Origin: Branchiostoma floridae
Lineage: Eukaryota; Chordata; Leptocardii; Amphioxiformes; Branchiostomatidae
NCBI RefSeq assembly: GCF_000003815.2
Contig: NC_049997.1
Span: 15,832,071 to 15,869,231 of the forward strand
DNA length: 37,161 bases
Direction of reading: 5' to 3'
The notes beneath the pieces are model-generated. The model did not search any database. It was not told where the DNA came from and saw only the letters and a program-made list of their open reading frames with translations. Made by a program: the position numbers and the translations under genes. Positions 32,690 to 37,161 of the stretch are shown one piece after another (positions within the stretch are counted from its first letter, which is position 1; each line of letters begins with the position of its first letter).

Positions 32690-32960
32690 AAGCTAGCTAA
32701 ACCATTCTCGCACATGACAATCCTTTCCACAACCGCTACACACCTGCCAAATATCGTGGAAATCGCCAAGCTGCATTTTGACTTATGCTTCCGGAAACAA
32801 ACCCCGGAAAAAATACAAAGCTCGCTGCTGTACCATAGGAAAACGCCAGGTAAACCGTTTTCGAAATAGGCATGCCTTTTGACAACCGCTACACACCTGC
32901 AAAAAATCAAAAAGTTCCATCCACAATTTCTCGACTTATATGTTGTGGACCTACATACAG
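32690..32960. repeat. Two diverged CTAGGGGGCCCA-family units
   Basis: CAACCGCTACACACCTGC occurs at about 32727 and 32882, each followed by a CTGACTTATG/CTCGACTTATATG block, and GCTGCTGTACCATAGGAAAACGCC precedes the second. The order and spacing resemble units at 2226-2690. Confidence 0.55.
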
Positions 32961-33721
32961 ACCCAAGTCGGCAAAATCATACTCTATCGCCATTGGCGAA
33001 GAGAAAAAGGTCGGGTGCTTGAAGGTTAAGATAACATATTAATTTCCAATCTTCTTGCTTCTATAAATTAAACCAAATAAAATCACAAAACAAGTATTTC
33101 AAACCCAAAAAAGTCTTTCTACAAAACCTTACGATAACTTTACCTCTCTTTCCTATATCTCTGTCAATATGTGTTCTAACACAAACACTATAAACGGCAA
33201 ACGTCAGCTTTTTCTAAAGCACTTGTTTACTTTACTACCATAACCATTTTTTTACTTTACTACCATGACCTTTACAGTTTCATTTTTATATTATTGATCA
33301 TCATTTATTGCAGGTACCACGCTAATTATTCGCTTAGAAGGCTGCATTGTCGGTTAAGTTTCTAGCAGTATAACTGCGTTTTGGTTTGTCAAGAAATTCA
33401 TAGATATTGTCATTAAGTTTGATATGTGGTTAGCACTTGCCCCGTGAAATAAAGAATTATGTTGTATTTAATTAAAAACCTGGTATACAAGAGGGTGAAA
33501 AGGTGCCTAATAAGTGACAAACTAGGCACTTCGTCATTAGCGACACAAATAACACATTACTTTTCACTTTAATTCCTCATCCAATACATACACTCAGTCA
33601 CTTATTGGCCTGTTTTAAATCTTGCACATTGGAACAAAGTGTGTAACAAAGTTGATACTATCATATACTTAAATTGTTTTGAAGAGCCGCTTATATTGTT
33701 TTGCGAAGGTAACCAGAAACA
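32961..33721. other. Region upstream of the LRR gene
   Basis: No gene. TTTACTTTACTACCAT is repeated at 33226 and 33251. GAAATAAAGAATT at 33447 could be a polyadenylation signal on the plus strand. TTTTGCGAAG just before the leader of the LRR gene could be an acceptor of a 5' untranslated exon, but a start within the same exon is equally possible. Confidence 0.4.
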
Positions 33722-36613
33722 ATGGGAAGAAAGTTGCGACGCCTGTTGATGTTCCTTCTCATCATCCTGAAGGAGTCGAACATGCCAGCCGGCTGGTGGT
33801 TGGGATCAACTCATAAAGCCGAATGCAGCTTCGCAACATCATCACTGTACGACTGCAAGAACCGGGGCCTCACACACATCCCTCAGAACCTGCCAACATC
33901 CCTCAAGAAGATATATTTGAAACGTAACCAGATAAAGATTATTCAGAAAGGTACATTTGCAAATATGCTCCGGCTACAAGAATTGGACCTGTCCTCCAAC
34001 CAGATATTAATGATTCAGGCAGGTACATTCACAAATCTGCCCCTGCTAATGGTGTTGTGTCTGCATAACAACCAGATAACAATGATTCAGGCAGGTGCAT
34101 TTGCAAATCTACCCCTGCTACGAAGGTTGACACTGTCCTCCAACAAGATAACAATGATTAAGACAGGTACATTTACAAATCTACCCACGCTACAAAGGTT
34201 GACACTGTCCTCCAACAATATAACAATGATCAAGACAAGTACATTTACAAATCTACCCGAGCTACAAGAGTTGACACTGTCCTCCAACCAGATAACAATG
34301 ATTCAGGCAGGTTCATTTGTATATTTACACCTGCTACGAGAGTTGACACTGGCCTTCAACAACATAACAATGATTATTGGACGTGCATTTGAAAACATGC
34401 CCAAACTCCGACGTTTGGACCTTAGGAACAACAAGATGTCGTCCATTTATCCTTTAGCTTATGGCTTGTTCCCATCTAATCTCGTCGTAAATCTTGGCAA
34501 TAACCCTTGGCAATGTGACTGTAAGATGGCTCCCTTCAGGCTAGATTCGACTAAATTTCCTTTATTTAAAGACCAGATAATCTGTGCGCAACCCGCCAAA
34601 TTCGGGGGACAGAAGCTTGCCAGTATCAATCCCAAAGAATTGTTATGTACAGAGTCAACCATATCAGCACTGCCCTTTGATTGCCATGTAACCTTTAACA
34701 AATATGGTACAACGGTCGGCTCAACAACAAATATCGCAGACAAAACAAGAGCAACACTTACTTCACCCCTTGCAACAACTCCAGAAAAAACAGAGAGCAG
34801 CAGTTTCCATGAAGATGTCCATGTAACCTTTAACAACGTTTACAATGGTACAACACCTGGCTCAATAACAGGCCTTACAGGCAAAAAGAGTAAACCGAGA
34901 GCAACAATAGCTTCACCCCTTCAAACAAGTTCAGATAGACCAGAAACTGGCAATAAAGGTAAAACAAGAACAACAATAAGTTCAACTCTTCAAACCACAT
35001 CCAAAGAATCTGTTCCCAGTTTCCCCACAACTATTCTCATTGGCTCTATCTGGGGTTCAATAGGTGGCATTCTCCTCATCGGCACCGTCATTCTCACCAT
35101 CTGGTGCAAGAGAAGGACCAAGAATCTTCCTTCAGACCCTTCTTTAAGCCTGAATGCTAAAACTTTGAGTAAACTGAACATGACAGGCACTGTAGTGACC
35201 AATCGTCATTATCAGACAGGACCGGGCCAGTCTCAGGCTATCATTGAAACCAACCCAAATACCATAGCTGATTTAATTACCCCTGACCATGATCACCAGT
35301 ACGAAAATATGACCCAACATAATCAGACAGGGCAGGGCCAGTCTCAGGCCATCACTAAATCCGACACAAACACCACAGCTGCTGTAGTGGCCAGTGGTCA
35401 TGATCACCAGTATGAAGATATGACCCAACATAATCATGTAGAGCATGGCCAGTGTATGGCCAACATAATATTTAACGAAAACAACACAGCTGCTGTAGTA
35501 TCCAGTGGCCATGACCAACAACATCAGACAGGGCAGGACCTGTCTCAGGCTATCATTGAGGCTGGAAACCCATCGTATGGCACAGGGCAGATTGATTCAA
35601 TGCAAAGTCCCCTCTACAAAGCCGTAGGTCAGTCTCAGGCCATCACTGAATCCAACCCAAACACCACAGCTACTGTAATGACCAGTGGTCATGATCACCA
35701 GTATGAGGATGTAGACCAACATGATCAGACAGGGCAAGACCAGTCTCAGGCCATCATGGAAGCTAGAAACCCATCGTATGGCACAGGGAAGATTGATTCA
35801 ATGCAAAGTCCCCTCTACAAAGCCGTAGGTCAGTCTCAGGCCATCACTGAATCCAACCTAGACACTACAGCTGCTTTAATTACCAGTGGTCTTGATTATC
35901 AGTATGAAGATATAAACAAACGACACAATCAAACAGGACAGAGCCAGTCCCAGGTCATCACTGAATACAACCCAAACACCACAGCTACTGTAATGACCAG
36001 TGGTCATGATCATCAGTATGAAGATATAGACCAACATGATCAGACAGAGCGGGGCCAGTCTCAGGCTAAAGCTCAACCTCGGAAAGTTGAAAATCTATCA
36101 GATGACGAGGTGCTAGCTGCCCTAAAGCTTAATCCCATGTATGCAGGTGTGGAAGCACCACCAAAGAACCAAACATCTACAGCAAGGACCAGAGGTCATA
36201 ATCAGATAGGACAGGGCCAATCTCAGACAATAAATGAATCCAACACAAACACCACAGCAGCTATAGTGACCTGTGGCCATGACCAGCAGTATGAAGATAT
36301 AGACAAACAACATTATCTGACAGGGAAGGGCCAGTCTCTGGCCACCACTGAATCCAACACAAGCTCCACAGCTACTGTAATGTCCAGTTGTCATAACCAC
36401 AAGTACGAAGATATGAACCAACATAATGTTCTAGGGCATGGCCAGTCTCAGAGCATCATTCAATCTCTGAACTTTGAAAATCTATCTCATAACGAAGTGC
36501 TAGCTGCCTTAAAGCCAAATCCCATGTATGTAGGTGTAGGAACACCACCAAGTGACCAAACATCTACAGCCATAACTGGTGGTCATGATCAGACAGGGCA
36601 GGTTCAGTGTTAG
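33722..36613 (+). CDS. Single-exon LRR transmembrane receptor with tyrosine-motif repeat tail
   Basis: 963 codons from ATG (CAGAAACAATGG context). The order is: hydrophobic signal segment (about 7-16); LRRNT with Cys35 and Cys45; eight 24-residue LRRs (61-252, LxxLxLSSNxITMIxxGTFTNLP); LRRCT with CDC at 265-267 and Cys288/309; a Thr/Ser-rich stalk with degenerate repeats (320-430); one membrane helix (about 437-461, then CKRR); and a tail of about 500 residues. The tail is built of roughly 35-residue modules (GQSQAIxESNxNTTAxVxxSGHDHQ) with tyrosines in YENM (527), YEDM (564, 895), YEDV (661), YEDI (728, 766, 857), NPSY (619, 686), NPMY (807, 936) and SPLY (632, 699). YxxM and NPxY are known docking patterns for PI3K-SH2 and PTB domains; phosphorylation is inferred. 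Intronless LRR receptors are common in lancelets. Ligand unknown. The TAG at 36611 replaces a CAG of the repeat. Confidence 0.93.
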   Translation: MGRKLRRLLMFLLIILKESNMPAGWWLGSTHKAECSFATSSLYDCKNRGLTHIPQNLPTSLKKIYLKRNQIKIIQKGTFANMLRLQELDLSSNQILMIQAGTFTNLPLLMVLCLHNNQITMIQAGAFANLPLLRRLTLSSNKITMIKTGTFTNLPTLQRLTLSSNNITMIKTSTFTNLPELQELTLSSNQITMIQAGSFVYLHLLRELTLAFNNITMIIGRAFENMPKLRRLDLRNNKMSSIYPLAYGLFPSNLVVNLGNNPWQCDCKMAPFRLDSTKFPLFKDQIICAQPAKFGGQKLASINPKELLCTESTISALPFDCHVTFNKYGTTVGSTTNIADKTRATLTSPLATTPEKTESSSFHEDVHVTFNNVYNGTTPGSITGLTGKKSKPRATIASPLQTSSDRPETGNKGKTRTTISSTLQTTSKESVPSFPTTILIGSIWGSIGGILLIGTVILTIWCKRRTKNLPSDPSLSLNAKTLSKLNMTGTVVTNRHYQTGPGQSQAIIETNPNTIADLITPDHDHQYENMTQHNQTGQGQSQAITKSDTNTTAAVVASGHDHQYEDMTQHNHVEHGQCMANIIFNENNTAAVVSSGHDQQHQTGQDLSQAIIEAGNPSYGTGQIDSMQSPLYKAVGQSQAITESNPNTTATVMTSGHDHQYEDVDQHDQTGQDQSQAIMEARNPSYGTGKIDSMQSPLYKAVGQSQAITESNLDTTAALITSGLDYQYEDINKRHNQTGQSQSQVITEYNPNTTATVMTSGHDHQYEDIDQHDQTERGQSQAKAQPRKVENLSDDEVLAALKLNPMYAGVEAPPKNQTSTARTRGHNQIGQGQSQTINESNTNTTAAIVTCGHDQQYEDIDKQHYLTGKGQSLATTESNTSSTATVMSSCHNHKYEDMNQHNVLGHGQSQSIIQSLNFENLSHNEVLAALKPNPMYVGVGTPPSDQTSTAITGGHDQTGQVQC
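33902..34477 (+). repeat. 72-bp (24-codon) LRR repeats, homogeneous at DNA level
   Basis: Eight in-frame repeats. Four or five share long identical stretches such as ACAATGATTCAGGCAGGT, ACATTTACAAATCTACCC and TTGACACTGTCCTCCAAC. Nucleotide identity, including third positions, is high for the central units, pointing to recent duplication or gene conversion. Confidence 0.85.
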
Positions 36614-37161
36614 GCCATCACTGTATCCAACCCAAACACCACAGCTGCTGTAGTGGCCTGTGGTCATGATCACCAGAACGAAGATATTACCCAACATAAT
36701 CATCTAGAGCATAACCAGTCTCAGACCAACATAACATTTAACGAAAACACCACAGCTGCTGTAGTAACCAGTGGTCATGACCAACAATATGAAGATATGA
36801 ACCAACATGATCAGACAGGGCAGGGCTCGTCTCAGGCTATCATGGAGGCTAGAAACCCATCGTATGGCACAGGGCAGATTGATTCAATGCAAAGTCCCCT
36901 GTACAAAGCCGTAGGTCAGTCTCAGGCCATCACCGAATCACACCCAGACACTACAGCTGCTTTAATTACCAGTGGTCTTGATTATCAGTATGAAGATATA
37001 AACAAACGACACAATCAAACAGGACAGAGCCAGTCCCAGGTCATCACTGAATACAACCCAAACACCACAGCTACTGTAACGACCAGTGGTCATGATCACC
37101 AGTATGAAGATATAGACAAACATGATCAGACAGAGCAGGGCCAGTGTCAGGCTAACGCCCA
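35161..37161 (+). repeat. Coding repeat array of the LRR receptor tail
   Basis: Modules of about 105 bp (GGCCAGTCTCAGGCCATCAC ... CACCAGTATGAAGATAT) alternate with an inserted module coding for NPSYGTG..SPLYKAV (near 35565, 35769 and 36853) and one coding for ENLS..EVLAALK.NPMY (near 36090 and 36475). The array runs to the window edge. Confidence 0.9.
36614..37161 (+). CDS. Open continuation of the LRR receptor tail beyond the TAG
   Basis: From 36614 the same reading frame stays open for 182 codons to the edge of the window. It codes for the same modules (GHDHQ..ED, YEDM, NPSYGTGQIDSMQSPLY, YEDI twice). At the stop, the repeat consensus codon CAG (Gln, as in QSQA) is TAG, a single C-to-T change. 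Either the gene once continued, the stop is a polymorphism or sequence error, or it is read through. The true C-terminus is outside the window. Confidence 0.7.

Noticed and set aside
34087-36703. Minus-strand frames opposite the LRR gene
   Set aside because: Antisense shadows of in-frame coding repeats.

Overview
This is eukaryotic, transposon-rich animal DNA. The coding parts are short exons with clean GT/AG introns, and intronless stretches are crowded with SINE-, LINE- and TIR-type elements, a satellite and one assembly gap (188 N). The protein families (ENPP phosphodiesterase, BRICHOS, an intronless LRR receptor) and the repeat landscape fit an invertebrate deuterostome, most likely a lancelet (Branchiostoma). 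That identification is inference; no sequence search was possible.

Three genes are supportable. (1) About 2928-7287, minus strand: the N-terminal 283 codons of a secreted ENPP-family phosphodiesterase, in four exons that splice in frame. Five of the six zinc ligands and the Thr nucleophile are present. The 3' exons are not recognisable in the window. (2) 12672-14844, plus strand: a small BRICHOS-domain protein in four exons, without a signal peptide and with an exon 2/3 frame mismatch. (3) 33722-36613, plus strand: a 963-codon single-exon LRR type I membrane protein. Its roughly 500-residue cytoplasmic tail is a repeat array of tyrosine motifs (YEDM/YENM, YEDI, NPxY, SPLY). The frame is cut by one TAG but stays open in the same repeats to the window end.

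The rest is repeats. 1-2900 holds 67-bp and 34-bp tandem repeats and a CTAGGGGGCCCA repeat array. The ENPP introns carry a TIR element, a tRNA-derived SINE and a GC-rich TIR element nested in a LINE-tail-like repeat. A foldback element lies just 5' of the first coding exon. 7.9-8.6 kb has two SINE-like units in inverted orientation, and 10.05-11.16 kb has two abutting TIR elements. 16.5-17.5, 27.7-28.7 and 30.6-31.6 kb are three diverged members of one TE family. They share a fixed order of CRE, YY1-like, CRE and RFX X-box sites; two have TTAA target sites and CCC...GGG ends. 18.8-23.4 kb is a satellite of about 22 units of 206 bp. 24.4-26.3 kb has a second SINE and a LINE reverse-transcriptase remnant. 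29.1-29.95 kb has small inverted-repeat elements.

The three genes show no functional link to each other. The most unusual material is the LRR receptor with its phosphotyrosine-like tail and the TE family that carries paired transcription-factor palindromes.
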